From Lonsdalea britannica (GTDB taxonomy: Bacteria; Pseudomonadota; Gammaproteobacteria; Enterobacterales; Enterobacteriaceae), in NCBI RefSeq assembly GCF_002111595.1, contig NZ_LUTN01000002.1, positions 62,001 through 126,000 of the forward strand: DNA of 64,000 bases, given 5' to 3'. A program made the position numbers and the translations under genes. Below the pieces are notes generated by a model. That model saw only the letters and a list, made by a program, of their open reading frames with translations, was not told the origin of the DNA and ran no database searches. Positions 12,925-22,714 of this stretch are shown piece by piece (position 1 is the first letter of the stretch; each line of letters begins with the position of its first letter).

Positions 12925-13968
12925 ATGTATGACGATGAGTCTTTCTTTATTACCACACTTGATGTCAAAGACCCTGCCGAGGAGCTGGAAGAGATCCACC
13001 AGTTTCTGACACGTTGTCAGTTGGGCATGGACAATGACGTAAACACCTTTGTGGTAGGGAGGCACTGCGGTCATCTGGTGGCCTGCGCGGGACTGGCGTC
13101 GAACACCATTAAATGCGTGGCGGTGGATCCCGAGTTCAGAGACCTGAATCTGGGGGTGCGGATGGTCAATGAAGTGGTTCAGCTGGCTTCCGATCGCGGT
13201 ACGTTCCATCTATTTCTCTACACTAAACCCGACAATATCGCCATTTTTCGCGGCTGCGGCTTTTACCCTATCGCCAGCTACGACGAGACGGCGGTGCTGA
13301 TGGAAAATACGCCCATCGGCATCAAACAATATTGTCAGAAGCTGTCCGCGTTGCGGCAGCCCGGCGATCGTATCGGCTCTATTGTGATGAACGCCAACCC
13401 TTTCACGTTGGGTCACCGCTATCTGGCTGAGCAGGCCGCCAGCGCCAGCGACTGGCTGCACATCTTCGTCGTGCGCGAAGACGTCTCTTTCTTTCCGTAC
13501 AGCGAGCGGCTGGAGATGGTGCAGAAAGGGGTTGAACACATCCCCAATCTGACGGTGCATCCCGGCTCGGACTACATGATTTCCAAGGCCACCTTTCCCG
13601 GCTATTTCCTGAAGGAAGAGAAGCTGATCACTCAGGCCCATGCGGCCATCGACCTGATTATTTTCCGCAAATATATCGCCCCCGCGCTCGGTATCAACCA
13701 GCGTTTCGTCGGGACAGAACCCTTCTGTCCGGTGACGTATCAATACAATCAGGATATGCACTACTGGCTGGAGCAGGACGGCATAGTGAAGGCGCCTGCG
13801 CTCAAGGTGATCGAAATCGAGCGCACCTGCGAACACTCAGGCCGGGCCATCTCCGCCTCGGAAGTCCGAAAACTCTTGAAGCTGCGCCAGCTCGATCCTA
13901 TTCGGGACATGGTGCCGCCGACCACATTGCAGCATTTACAGCGTTACTGCGAGCCTCAGTACGCGTAA
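12925..13968 (+). CDS. citC: CitC, [citrate (pro-3S)-lyase] ligase
   Basis: 347 residues. CitC acetylates the prosthetic-group thiol of the lyase ACP using acetate and ATP, switching citrate lyase on. The N-terminal half (about 1-130) is GNAT-like (VACAGLASNTIKCVAVDPEFR), and the C-terminal half is a nucleotidyltransferase with MNANPFTLGHRYLAEQA (HxGH-like) and ISASEVRKLL. ATG 12925. It begins the citCDEFXG block, in the standard order. Confidence 0.97.
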   Translation: MYDDESFFITTLDVKDPAEELEEIHQFLTRCQLGMDNDVNTFVVGRHCGHLVACAGLASNTIKCVAVDPEFRDLNLGVRMVNEVVQLASDRGTFHLFLYTKPDNIAIFRGCGFYPIASYDETAVLMENTPIGIKQYCQKLSALRQPGDRIGSIVMNANPFTLGHRYLAEQAASASDWLHIFVVREDVSFFPYSERLEMVQKGVEHIPNLTVHPGSDYMISKATFPGYFLKEEKLITQAHAAIDLIIFRKYIAPALGINQRFVGTEPFCPVTYQYNQDMHYWLEQDGIVKAPALKVIEIERTCEHSGRAISASEVRKLLKLRQLDPIRDMVPPTTLQHLQRYCEPQYA

Positions 13969-14001
13969 TTCACTTTTCATGTATCAGGCAGGAAATTAAA
14001 G

Positions 14002-14292
14002 ATGAAGATTGTCAAGGAAGCCTTGGCGGGCACCTTTGAGTCCAGCGATTTGCTGGTCAAGGTCGCCCCTGCTGAAGGTCAGTTAACCGTCGTGATCAAC
14101 AGTGAAGTCATCAAGCAGTTCGGCGATCAAATCAAAAAAGTCGTCGATGAAACCCTACAGTCGCTGGGCGTAGAGGACGGCACCATTATCGTGGAAGACA
14201 AGGGCGCGCTGGACTGCGTGATCCGGGCTCGCGTACAGAGCGCCATCCTGCGCGGGGCTGATGCCCAGCAGGTCGAATGGGAGAAACTCTAA
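14002..14292 (+). CDS. citD: CitD, citrate lyase acyl carrier protein (gamma subunit)
   Basis: 96 residues, standard length. It carries the 2'-(5''-phosphoribosyl)-3'-dephospho-CoA cofactor on Ser14, visible in LAGTFESSD. The protein shuttles acetyl and citryl groups between CitF and CitE. Its stop shares bases with the citE ATG (TAATG). RBS CAGGAAA upstream. Confidence 0.97.
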   Translation: MKIVKEALAGTFESSDLLVKVAPAEGQLTVVINSEVIKQFGDQIKKVVDETLQSLGVEDGTIIVEDKGALDCVIRARVQSAILRGADAQQVEWEKL

Positions 14293-15167
14293 TGTCAACA
14301 TTACGCCGCAGTATGCTATTTCTCCCCGGCTCCAGCGCCGCCATGCTCTCCAACGCATTCATCTATAAACCCGACTCCATCATGTTCGACCTGGAAGATG
14401 CCGTGTCTTTGCGAGAAAAAGACACCGCGCGTCTGCTGGTGTTCCACGCATTGCAACACCCGATGTATCAGGACATTGAAACCGTCGTGCGCATCAACCA
14501 GCTGAGCACCCCGTTCGGGCTGCTGGATCTGGAAGCGGCGGTTCGCGGAGGCGCGGATGTGATTCGTTTGCCGAAAACCGACTCCACCGACGATGTCGAC
14601 GAGCTGGAACAACATCTGGTGCGCATTGAGAAAGCGTGTGGTCGCGAAGTCGGATCGACGCGCATCATGGCGGCGATTGAATCCGCGGTCGGCGTCATCA
14701 ACGCCGTGTCCATTGCTCGCTCCTCCAAGCGCATGATCGGTATCGCGCTCGCGGCTTTCGACTATGTGATGGATATGCAGACGGAGCGCGGTGACGGCAC
14801 CGAGCTGTTCTATGCCCGCTGCGCCGTGTTGCATGCCGCGCGTGCCGCCGGTATCGACGCGTTCGACGTAGTGTATTCCAACGTCAACGACGAAGAGGGC
14901 TTCCTGCGGGAGGTCGAACTGATCCGCAAACTGGGCTTCAACGGAAAATCGCTGATTAACCCGCGTCAGATTGAATTGCTGCACAACGCCTACGCGCCGA
15001 CACAGGATGAGGTGGACTACGCCCAACTGGTGATCAAGACGGCGGAAGAAGGTGAGCGCGCCGGACTGGGCGTGATCTCGCTGAACGGCAAGATGATTGA
15101 CGCGCCGATTATCGACCATGCCCGCCGGGTGGTGGAACGCGCCCAGGCATCCGGTGTGCGTAAGTGA
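14292..15167 (+). CDS. citE: CitE, citrate lyase beta subunit (citryl-ACP lyase)
   Basis: 291 residues. CitE cleaves citryl-ACP to acetyl-ACP and oxaloacetate in the cytoplasm. It is a TIM barrel of the HpcH/HpaI family, with [14 protein letters not shown], the Mg2+-binding [18 protein letters not shown] and [12 protein letters not shown]. The stretch [17 protein letters not shown] differs from the GAEDY version that I recall from E. coli and Klebsiella and looks more like the Haemophilus or Gram-positive type. ATG 14292 overlaps the citD stop. Confidence 0.96.
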   Translation: MSTLRRSMLFLPGSSAAMLSNAFIYKPDSIMFDLEDAVSLREKDTARLLVFHALQHPMYQDIETVVRINQLSTPFGLLDLEAAVRGGADVIRLPKTDSTDDVDELEQHLVRIEKACGREVGSTRIMAAIESAVGVINAVSIARSSKRMIGIALAAFDYVMDMQTERGDGTELFYARCAVLHAARAAGIDAFDVVYSNVNDEEGFLREVELIRKLGFNGKSLINPRQIELLHNAYAPTQDEVDYAQLVIKTAEEGERAGLGVISLNGKMIDAPIIDHARRVVERAQASGVRK

Positions 15168-15203
15168 ACGTCGGCCTTTTTTCAGCAATGACAGGATTGG
15201 ATC

Positions 15204-16733
15204 ATGAGCAACATTATTGAAGCGCTGCGTCAGCAGTTTCCGGATAAAAGCGAGTTACAGCCGTTCGTCGACGCCAACCACAACACGCCGTGGCTGAACG
15301 ATCTGACTCAGAAGCACGAGCGCAAGCTGTGTGCCGATTTACAAGACGCCATCGTCAAAAGCGGTCTGAAAGACGGGATGACCATCTCCTTCCATCACCA
15401 TTTCCGTGAAGGGGATAAGGTGATCAACAAGGTGATAGACACGCTGGCGGACATGGGATTCAAAGACCTGACGCTGGCCTCCAGCTCGTTGATGAGTTGC
15501 AACGCGCCGTTGGTCAAACACATCCGCAACGGGGTGATTCGCCAGATTTACACTTCGGGCATGCGCGGCAAGCTGGCCGACGCCGTTTCCCACGGATTGA
15601 TGAAAGAGCCGGTGCAGATCCACTCGCACGGCGGCCGGGTGCATTTGCTGCAAAGCGGCGAACTGAAGATAGACGTCGCCTTTCTGGGCGTTCCGTGCAG
15701 CGATGAGTTCGGCAATGCCAACGGCACGGACGGCAAGTCCCGCTGCGGCTCGCTGGGCTATGCGATGGTGGATGCGGAGTTCGCTCGTCACGTTGTCCTG
15801 CTGACAGAAAGTCTGGTGCCGTTTCCCAATATGCCCGCCAGCATCGTGCAGGATCAGGTGGACTACATCGTGCAGGTCGACGAAGTCGGCGATCCGGCGA
15901 AGATCAGCGTCGGCGCGGCACGCGTGACCAGTAACCCGCGTGAGTTGCTTATCGCGCGCTCCGCCGCCGATGTGATTGAGCATTCCGGTTATTTCAAACC
16001 CGGCTTCTCCATTCAGACCGGCTCCGGCGCGGCTTCCACCGCCTGCACCCGCTTCCTTGAAGATCGGATGCAGAAGCAGAATATCGTGGCGCGTTTCGCC
16101 CTCGGCGGCATCACCGGCAGCATCGTCGACCTGCATGAAAAAGGGTTAATCGAGAAACTGCTGGATACCCAATGCTTTGATGCCAACGCGGCCGCGTCGC
16201 TGGCGACTAATCCTAACCACGTGGAAATCTCGACCAACGTCTACGCGAACCCGACCTCCAAGGCGGCGTGCTGCGATCAGTTGGACGTGGTGATCCTCAG
16301 CGCGCTGGAAATCGATCTGGACTTCAACGTCAACGTTATCACCGGCTCCGACGGCGTGATGCGTGGAGCTTCCGGCGGACACTGCGATGTGGCGACGGCG
16401 GCTAACCTGACGGTGATTGTGGCGCCGTTGATTCGCAGTCGTATTCCGACCGTGGTTCGTCACGTCACCACCTGTGTGACGCCGGGCGAAAGCATCGACG
16501 TCCTGGTGACCGATCATGGGATTGCCGTCAATCCGGCGCGTCCAGAAGTGGCCGAGCAACTGACGGCCGCCGGGCTGACCGTCATGTCGATCGAAGCGCT
16601 GTACGAACGCGCTGTGGCGCTGGTAGGCGAGCCGAAACCGATCGCGTTTCACGACCGCATCGTCGGGGTGATCCGCTATCGCGACGGTAGCGTCATCGAC
16701 GTCGTACGTCAGGTGAAAGAGGACGATGAATAA
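15204..16733 (+). CDS. citF: CitF, citrate lyase alpha subunit (citrate:acetyl-ACP transferase)
   Basis: 509 residues, a CoA-transferase-fold enzyme that swaps acetate for citrate on the ACP. Visible are the glycine-rich segments SFHHHFREGDKV, GGRVHLLQSGEL, QTGSGAASTA and ITGSDGVMRGASGGH. The length matches family members (about 505-510). It is 36 bases after citE and overlaps citX by 8 bases. Confidence 0.97.
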   Translation: MSNIIEALRQQFPDKSELQPFVDANHNTPWLNDLTQKHERKLCADLQDAIVKSGLKDGMTISFHHHFREGDKVINKVIDTLADMGFKDLTLASSSLMSCNAPLVKHIRNGVIRQIYTSGMRGKLADAVSHGLMKEPVQIHSHGGRVHLLQSGELKIDVAFLGVPCSDEFGNANGTDGKSRCGSLGYAMVDAEFARHVVLLTESLVPFPNMPASIVQDQVDYIVQVDEVGDPAKISVGAARVTSNPRELLIARSAADVIEHSGYFKPGFSIQTGSGAASTACTRFLEDRMQKQNIVARFALGGITGSIVDLHEKGLIEKLLDTQCFDANAAASLATNPNHVEISTNVYANPTSKAACCDQLDVVILSALEIDLDFNVNVITGSDGVMRGASGGHCDVATAANLTVIVAPLIRSRIPTVVRHVTTCVTPGESIDVLVTDHGIAVNPARPEVAEQLTAAGLTVMSIEALYERAVALVGEPKPIAFHDRIVGVIRYRDGSVIDVVRQVKEDDE

Positions 16734-17268
16734 CGTGACGGCGCTGTCGCCCGAAACGGTTTCGCTGGAACACCTGCTGGAGGCGAAAGAACGACGTGCC
16801 GCTCGCCAGCAGGCGCTGCTGGCGCGGCACCACGCCCCATTGGTGTCGCTGACGCTGGTGACGCCGGGGCCGGTCAAGGACTCGCCGCTGTATCGCCGCG
16901 CGATGGAAGAGGCCGTGGCGGCGTTCGACGCGTTGAGCCGCGAACAAGGCTGGCAGGTAGCGGAACATCAGCTGCACTGGCCGGTGACGGGCGCGGAAGG
17001 ATTCTGGGCGGTGGACGGCGATGCGTTGGCGATTAAACGCGCTACCGTGTCACTTGAAGACTCGCATCCGCTGGGGCGGCTGTGGGACTTCGACGTTTTC
17101 TGCCCGCAGTCCGGCGCGCTCAATCGCGCTCGTCTGGAACGTGCCGGTCGCCGCTGTCTTTTGTGCGACGAGCCCGCGCATGCCTGCGCGCGTTCGCGGC
17201 GGCATCCGTTGCCCGACGTCATTGCCCGGATTGAGGAGAGGCTGAATGCCTATTTCTCCTCACGCTGA
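16726..17268 (+). CDS. citX: CitX, apo-citrate lyase phosphoribosyl-dephospho-CoA transferase
   Basis: 180 residues. CitX attaches the activated cofactor to Ser14 of CitD. The family signature GRLWDFDVFCP is present near 117, followed by the Cys-containing RRCLLCDEPAHAC. It is a separate gene here, as in E. coli, rather than fused to citG as in some species. Starts within citF and overlaps citG by 23 bases, so translation is likely coupled. Confidence 0.94.
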   Translation: MNNVTALSPETVSLEHLLEAKERRAARQQALLARHHAPLVSLTLVTPGPVKDSPLYRRAMEEAVAAFDALSREQGWQVAEHQLHWPVTGAEGFWAVDGDALAIKRATVSLEDSHPLGRLWDFDVFCPQSGALNRARLERAGRRCLLCDEPAHACARSRRHPLPDVIARIEERLNAYFSSR

Positions 17269-18139
17269 CGAATGTCTGGCTCAGACTGCCGTGTCCTCTG
17301 GCGCTTGCGCGGCGCTGCCTTTGCCGGATATTGACCGGCGGGTGGTGCAGGCGCTGACGGTAGAGGTCATGCTGACGCCAAAACCGGGTCTGGTGGACCG
17401 GGCTAACAACGGCGCGCATCACGACATGGACGTTCCGTTGTTTCAGAAAAGCATCGCAGCGATGACGCCGTGGTTTCGCCGTTTTACCGACGTCGGCTAT
17501 GCCCACGCGGAGGCGTCGCCTAAGCAATTGCTGGCGCAGGTTCGGCCCGTCGGTATCGCCTGTGAGCAGGCCATGCTCGCGGCGACGCGAGGGGTCAACA
17601 CGCACAAAGGCGGCATCTTCGCCTGCGGGCTGCTGTGCAGCGCTGCGGGCTGGCTGGCGGCGAACGGGGTGGCGTTGACGCAGCGGAGCTTATGTCAAAC
17701 GGTGGCGGACATGTGTCGCGATCTGGTGCGTGATGAGCTGTCTCAATCTCGTCGCTCTGCGACGGCCGGAGAGCAGTTGTTTCAGCGCCATGGCCTGACC
17801 GGTGCGCGGGGAGAAGCCGCCAGCGGCTTTGAAACCGTGACTCGTTGGGCATTGCCCGCCTATCGACAGGCGCTGCGCAAGCACGATCAGGAAACGGCAT
17901 TGCTGCATACGCTGGTGGTGCTGATGGCGCATAACCCCGACACCAACGTCGTGTCTCGCGGCGGGCTGGAAGGGCTGGCGTTCGTTCAGGGCTATGCGGC
18001 CGATCTGCTGGAACAGGGCGTGACCCACCCACGTTTACAGGCGATGGACCGCGCGTTAACCGAACGCCATCTCAGCCCCGGCGGCACGGCCGATCTTCTG
18101 GCGCTGACCTGGTTATTGCATCATTATCCCGCCGAATAA
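17246..18139 (+). CDS. citG: CitG, triphosphoribosyl-dephospho-CoA synthase
   Basis: 297 residues. CitG makes the cofactor precursor from ATP and dephospho-CoA. Family motifs visible are LTPKPGLVDRANNGAHHDMD, NTHKGGIFACG, and DTNVVSRGG near the C-terminus. ATG 17246 lies inside citX. Last gene of the citrate operon. No clear terminator follows before the next promoter. Confidence 0.96.
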   Translation: MPISPHADECLAQTAVSSGACAALPLPDIDRRVVQALTVEVMLTPKPGLVDRANNGAHHDMDVPLFQKSIAAMTPWFRRFTDVGYAHAEASPKQLLAQVRPVGIACEQAMLAATRGVNTHKGGIFACGLLCSAAGWLAANGVALTQRSLCQTVADMCRDLVRDELSQSRRSATAGEQLFQRHGLTGARGEAASGFETVTRWALPAYRQALRKHDQETALLHTLVVLMAHNPDTNVVSRGGLEGLAFVQGYAADLLEQGVTHPRLQAMDRALTERHLSPGGTADLLALTWLLHHYPAE

Positions 18140-18174
18140 ATTTTTTAATAAATCCCAATAATGTCAATCCAGCG

Positions 18175-18201
18175 TAAAGTTGGAGACACAAATGACGATA
18201 T
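18175..18201 (+). promoter_or_regulatory. Sigma-28 (FliA) type promoter of ycgR
   Basis: TAAAGTTG (18175-18182), exactly 11 bases, then GACGATAT (18194-18201), 68 bases before the ycgR ATG. The enterobacterial flagellar sigma-28 consensus is TAAAGTTT, N11, GCCGATAA, so 7 of 8 and 6 of 8 positions match with the correct spacer. ycgR belongs to the late flagellar class in E. coli, which supports the call. Confidence 0.85.
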
Positions 18202-18268
18202 CTTACCTATAACTCTAAGCTGTGACCGATCGGGACTGATCTGTCAGCGGTAATGATTTAACTTTGGG

Positions 18269-19014
18269 ATGGACAAAATGGACGAAACCAAAAAAGAACA
18301 ATTTCTGAAGAGAAACAAACTGGCGATCTGCGCGACGCTACGCGAGCTGCATAAAAATAATACGGCTCTAATGGTGAATCACTCTCGGGGTCATTTCATC
18401 AGCAATATTCTGGATGTCCAGCCGGACAATAATACCTTTATCTTCGATCTCGGCGGCACCACGCATGGAAGTGATGTCTTTGACGCAGAGCTGAACTTTG
18501 TCGCTGAACCGGCAGGGGCGAAGGTGGAGTTCAAGGCGAATGTGGTGTCGAAAATCGATTATCAGGCTTCCCGGCTTTTTGCGCCGAAATTCCGGCGGAT
18601 CTCTACCGTATCCAGCGCCGCAGCTACTTCCGCATTAACTCCCCCGCGTGGCCGCCGATGCTCTGCCGCGGTAATCTGCCGGATGACAGCCGTTTCCAAT
18701 TTACGATCAAAGATCTTTCTCTCGGCGGCGTCTGTTTGCTGAGCGAACAGGAAGACGTCGCGGAACAACTGGGGCAGGGCGAGATTCTGGAAAACGTCAC
18801 GCTGGAACTCGGCACCTATGGCGAGTTCAGCATCGACGTGCAGTTCATCGGCCATGCGGTCAGCCGCCTTGTCGGCGCCAAAGGCGAAGTGAAAAAGGTG
18901 CAGCGACTCAGCTTCAAATTCCCGTGCCTGACGCCTGGACAGGAACGCAGCCTGCAGCAGGTGATTATGGCGCTCGAGCTGGAACAGCACGAAAAAAGAA
19001 AACGAGTGCTGTGA
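18269..19014 (+). CDS. ycgR: YcgR, c-di-GMP-binding flagellar brake protein (frameshifted as sequenced)
   Basis: YcgR slows the flagellar motor when it binds c-di-GMP. The N-terminal YcgR domain (KEQFLKRNKLAICATLRELH) is in one frame up to KIDYQ; a second frame carries YRIQRRSYFRINSP, the RxxxR c-di-GMP motif of the PilZ domain, and the partner motif DLSLGGVCLL to the end. One base missing at GG 18565-18566 explains it: restored, the join reads DYQGFPAFCAEIPADLYR and the product is about 248 residues (E. coli 244). Two possible ATGs (18269, 18278). With the sigma-28 promoter this is a flagellar-regulon gene. Sequencing error or recent mutation cannot be told apart here. Confidence 0.9.
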
Positions 19015-19130
19015 TTTTTTGCTAGCGGCAGGCCATTTGCGCGACGTTCCCGGTGACTTAATTTAAATAACTCCCACAGTCTCGCAAAGTCTTGTCTCTC
19101 GCCCCCCTCTGCGGCAGAATACGCGCCCTG

Positions 19131-19165
19131 AAATAACCGACGTTAATAGCGTCGGTTATTTTTTT
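19131..19165 (+). terminator. Intrinsic terminator between ycgR and plaP
   Basis: 12-bp perfect stem AAATAACCGACG with CGTCGGTTATTT, a 7-base loop, followed by T's. It lies 117 bases after the ycgR stop and 324 bases before plaP. It may end the ycgR transcript, or a short independent RNA made from 19020-19165. Confidence 0.85.
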
Positions 19166-19488
19166 GAGACTTTTTTCTTAATGAAGGGGCCGGGCAACGT
19201 ACCGGAACGATATCAGATTAGGCCTGCCGCGAAGGCAGAACAGAGGAATATGTGAAATGGGGCATTCTGTTGTAGCAGTACCGCTGCCCGCCGGTTTGCG
19301 CTGTGTAAGCAGCGACTACGGCGCCGCAGCGGCGTTGACTTTCTTCGATCGTGCGTCAGCGTCCGTTGACGGCGGCAACCTGTCTTCATCTACTTCAAAT
19401 CACCACGTTTTTTATCGCCTTCCCGTGTCCAATAGATCCACGGCATCCATGAACCGTACGTCTATTGCCGGCAACGGAGGGATGCGTC
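19166..19488 (+). promoter_or_regulatory. Long plaP leader with an overlapping small ORF
   Basis: 323 bases between the terminator and plaP. An 80-codon ORF (19257-19499, preceded by AGAGGAAT) runs through it and ends 11 bases inside plaP, and a start-stop pair (ATG TGA) lies just before it. GC-rich inverted segments (for example GGCGCCGCAGCGGCG near 19320) could fold. A translated or structured leader is possible; no known riboswitch class is recognised. The ORF product resembles nothing I know. Confidence 0.4.
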
Positions 19489-20850
19489 ATGTCGCATAAT
19501 GCAGCGGTTTCCAGCCAACGAGTACAACTAAGAAAAACACTGACGCTCTGGCAAGTCGTGATGATGGGGCTCGCCTATTTGCAGCCCATGACAATTTTTG
19601 ACACCTTCGGCATTGTTTCCGGCCTCACTGATGGCCACGTGGCGACCGCTTACGCCTTTGCCTTGACCGGCATTCTGTTCACGGCGGTGAGCTACGGAAA
19701 ACTGGTGCGTCGATTCCCGTCCGCGGGCTCGGCCTACACTTATGCGCAGAAAGCGATTAGCCCACACATTGGTTTCATGGTGGGCTGGTCCTCATTGCTG
19801 GACTATCTGTTCATGCCGATGATCAACATTCTGCTCGCCAAAATTTATCTGGAAGCCATCTTCCCCGGCGTACCGTCCTGGATCTTTGTGGCGGCGTTGG
19901 TCGGACTGATGACGCTCTTCAACCTGCGCGGTATCAACATTGTCGCGAACCTCAACTCGGTGATTGTGGTGGTGCAGGTGGGGATTATGGTGGTCTTCCT
20001 GACGCTGGTGATCCAGGGCATTTCCGGCGGTGAGGGCGCGGGTACGCTGGTGAGCAGCAAACCGTTCTGGTCCGAGCACGCGCAGGTGGTGCCGATGATT
20101 ACCGGGGCGACGATACTCTGCTTCTCCTTCCTCGGCTTCGACGGCATCAGCTCCCTGTCGGAAGAGACGCCGGACGCCGGACGCGTGATCCCGAAAGCGA
20201 TTTTCCTGACGGCGCTGATCGGCGGAATTATCTTCATCGTGGTGTCCTACTTCCTGCAGCTGTTCTTCCCGGATATCTCTCGCTTCCACGAGCCGGACGC
20301 CTCTCAGCCGGAAATCATGCTCTACGTCGCGGGTAAACTGTTCCAGTCCATCGTGCTGGTCTTCTCCTGCGTCACGGTGCTGGCGTCGGGTATGGCGGCA
20401 CATGCAGGCGTTTCCCGCTTGATGTATGTCATGGGACGCGACGGCGTTTTCCCTGAGCGTTTCTTCGGCTACATCCACCCCGAATGGCGGACGCCCGCGC
20501 TGAACGTTCTGCTGGTCGGCGTGATTGCTCTGTCGGCGGTGTGTTTTGACTTGGTGACGGCGACGGCGCTGATTAACTTCGGTGCGCTGGTGGCGTTTAC
20601 CTTCGTCAACCTGTCCGTGATTTCTCAGTTCTACATCCGTGAAGGTCGCAACAAGACGCTGAAAGACCACATCAATTATCTGGTGCTGCCCGTCATGGGC
20701 GCGCTGGCGGTTGGCGCGCTGTGGCTGAATCTGGAAGAAACGTCGATGACGTTGGGACTGGTCTGGGCCGCGATTGGCCTGCTGTATCTGGCGGTGGTGA
20801 CCCGTCGCTTCAGACAGCCGGTGCCGCAGTGCAGTGAAGACATCGTCTAA
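19489..20850 (+). CDS. plaP: PlaP (YeeF), low-affinity putrescine importer, APC superfamily
   Basis: 453 residues, about 12 membrane segments, near-colinear with E. coli PlaP (452). PlaP imports putrescine by proton symport and supports surface motility in E. coli. Conserved features are [30 protein letters not shown], and [16 protein letters not shown], a typical APC segment. ATG 19489 ([17 protein letters not shown]) is chosen because it matches the E. coli start and has GGAGGG upstream. In E. coli plaP is next to yeeY-yeeZ; here the citrate and ycgR genes lie between. Confidence 0.93.
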   Translation: MSHNAAVSSQRVQLRKTLTLWQVVMMGLAYLQPMTIFDTFGIVSGLTDGHVATAYAFALTGILFTAVSYGKLVRRFPSAGSAYTYAQKAISPHIGFMVGWSSLLDYLFMPMINILLAKIYLEAIFPGVPSWIFVAALVGLMTLFNLRGINIVANLNSVIVVVQVGIMVVFLTLVIQGISGGEGAGTLVSSKPFWSEHAQVVPMITGATILCFSFLGFDGISSLSEETPDAGRVIPKAIFLTALIGGIIFIVVSYFLQLFFPDISRFHEPDASQPEIMLYVAGKLFQSIVLVFSCVTVLASGMAAHAGVSRLMYVMGRDGVFPERFFGYIHPEWRTPALNVLLVGVIALSAVCFDLVTATALINFGALVAFTFVNLSVISQFYIREGRNKTLKDHINYLVLPVMGALAVGALWLNLEETSMTLGLVWAAIGLLYLAVVTRRFRQPVPQCSEDIV

Positions 20851-20876
20851 CTCTACTACGTAAGTTTGACGTGAGA

Positions 20877-20916
20877 ACGGCCGCCGAGGGAGTGATCCCC
20901 GGCGGCCGTTTTTTTA
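20877..20916 (+). terminator. Intrinsic terminator of plaP
   Basis: A GC-rich stem ACGGCCGCCGAGGG with TCCCCGGCGGCCGT (one mismatch near the loop) is followed by seven T, 27 bases after the plaP stop. Confidence 0.9.
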
Positions 20917-21072
20917 TCGCCAAACGGTCGGAAGTATGGCCGCCCGGCACAAATATCGCCCGCCAGAGGGGGACCTGACGGACATGGCGTTGACCTGCGG
21001 ATCATGTCGCGTCTTACGTCGTCCGTGACGGCGGTCAGCCTTGAGTCTTATCCCGTCAGTCAGGCGCTGGTA

Positions 21073-22503
21073 TCAGCCCACCACCTGCTGGGCGTAGGCA
21101 AACAGCGACTTCAGCAACTGGGCCTTCTTCTCGTCGTCCTGATGCAGCTGATACAGCTCATGGAGGTTATTCAGGTAGGTCTCCAGACGCGCCGGTGTAA
21201 AAACCTCTTTGCGGTGCTGCAACCAGCGCTGCTGCTCGCGGTCATCCAGCGTGGCCGGATAATTGCGAGCCCGAAAGCGGAAGAGCAATTCTGCAATACG
21301 ACCATCGGCGAATTTCAGATCGAGCGCGGGCAGGTTTTGCGGCGAGGTTTCCTGAATAATGGTCATCGCCGCCCGGTCTGCCTCGCTGAAAAAGCCATCG
21401 TACAGTTGAAGATCCACATCGTCAGCGGCGGCGAAAGCGGGCGCGTCGGCGTACAGCGCTACCGCTTTTTCCCGCACCAGCGGGTGTTGACGCAGACGTT
21501 GCAGGTTATCGAGACAGTGCTGTCGGTCAATCCCCAAGCGCGCCGCGTCTTCCGGCCGCAACGTACTGGCGGGCGCGAGTACGGGACACTTGTTGATCTG
21601 CACCAGCTTGATGGGAACGGGGGCCTGACCTGCTTCCAGTTGGTCGCGCTTGGTGTACAACCGCGTGCGCAGTTCATCAGGCTCCAGCTCCAGCAGCGGC
21701 GTGATATCGCCCGCCAGGTCGCACATGATCACCGCGTTGCGATTTTCCGGGTGCCAGGCGAGCGGCACAATCCAGCTGGTGTTACCGCGCGCCGCGCCGA
21801 ACATGCCGGACACGTGCATCAGCGGTTTCATGTTCGGGATATCAATCAGCGCGTTGACTTTATTCTTGTTGCGGAGCTGAAACAGATAGTCGAACAGCTT
21901 GGGCTGCGCGGTTTTCAGCCGTTTAGCCATCGCGATCGTCGCGTAAACGTCGGACATCGCATCATGCGCGTGGGCGTGTTCGACGCCGTTCGCTTTAGTC
22001 AGGTGCTCCAGTCGGAAGCTGGGCAGGCCGTCTTCATTTTCCGGCCAGACGATGCCTTCCGGTCGTAGCGCGTAACAGGCGCGGAGCGCATCCAGCAGGT
22101 CCCAGCGGGAGTTGCCGTTTTTCCAGCTGTATGCGTAGGGATCGTAGAAGTTACGGTAAAAAATGTTGCGGCTGACTTCATCATCGAAACGGATGTTGTT
22201 GTAGCCTAAGATACAGGTGCCCGGCACGCTAAAGGCTTCGTGGATTTGACGGGCGAACTCCGCCTCGTTAACGCCTTTGCTTTTGGCGATTTGCGGCGTG
22301 ATACCGGTGATCAGAACCGCTTCCGGCTCCGGCAGATAGTCGTCCGTCGGCTGACAGTAGATGACCAGCGGTTCACCGATGATATTGAAGTCCATATCGG
22401 TGCGTACGCCTGCGAACTGCGCCGGTCGGTCCCGGGCCGGATGCTTGCCGAAGGTCTCATAGTCGTGGATGAAAAATGTCGGAGTGCTGGGTTTGTTGGA
22501 CAC
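21073..22503 (-). CDS. sbcB: SbcB, exodeoxyribonuclease I
   Basis: 476 residues (E. coli 475). A 3'-5' single-strand DNA exonuclease in recombination and mismatch repair. The DEDDh active site is visible: FIHDYETFG (Asp14 and Glu16), NNIRFDDE, and HAHDAMSDVYAT with the catalytic His and Asp. The C-terminal portion contains the SH3-like and helical regions that clamp DNA and bind SSB. GTG at 22503 (SNKPSTPTFFIHDYE) is preferred, since the upstream in-frame reading adds non-homologous residues; the ribosome site there (AGAG) is weak, so an ATG at about 22557 remains possible. Confidence 0.95.
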   Translation of the reverse strand: MSNKPSTPTFFIHDYETFGKHPARDRPAQFAGVRTDMDFNIIGEPLVIYCQPTDDYLPEPEAVLITGITPQIAKSKGVNEAEFARQIHEAFSVPGTCILGYNNIRFDDEVSRNIFYRNFYDPYAYSWKNGNSRWDLLDALRACYALRPEGIVWPENEDGLPSFRLEHLTKANGVEHAHAHDAMSDVYATIAMAKRLKTAQPKLFDYLFQLRNKNKVNALIDIPNMKPLMHVSGMFGAARGNTSWIVPLAWHPENRNAVIMCDLAGDITPLLELEPDELRTRLYTKRDQLEAGQAPVPIKLVQINKCPVLAPASTLRPEDAARLGIDRQHCLDNLQRLRQHPLVREKAVALYADAPAFAAADDVDLQLYDGFFSEADRAAMTIIQETSPQNLPALDLKFADGRIAELLFRFRARNYPATLDDREQQRWLQHRKEVFTPARLETYLNNLHELYQLHQDDEKKAQLLKSLFAYAQQVVG

Positions 22504-22714
22504 GCTGTTTCTCTGTCGGTTGCGAGGACCCGCCGGATACGCGTGCATCGGGCGCGTCGAGTGCGAATGGGAGGTTTCGCTTACGCGCCGGTAAACGAAA
22601 CATGACATGGCGGCAATGGTAAACCATATCGTCGCCCGGCAGAAGTCGGCGGGAGGAATCGGTGTTGTCCGTGGAAGCGTCCCGGCGCGGTCGCCGGGAC
22701 TGGGCAAGAGGCGG

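Noticed and set aside
14316-15188. Long antisense frame over citE
   Set aside because: Composition shadow of the GC-rich citE; no ribosome site or recognisable domain.
22679-22700. Terminator of the lut operon
   Set aside because: Strong 9-bp hairpin but no T-run on the minus strand, so only noted with lutC.
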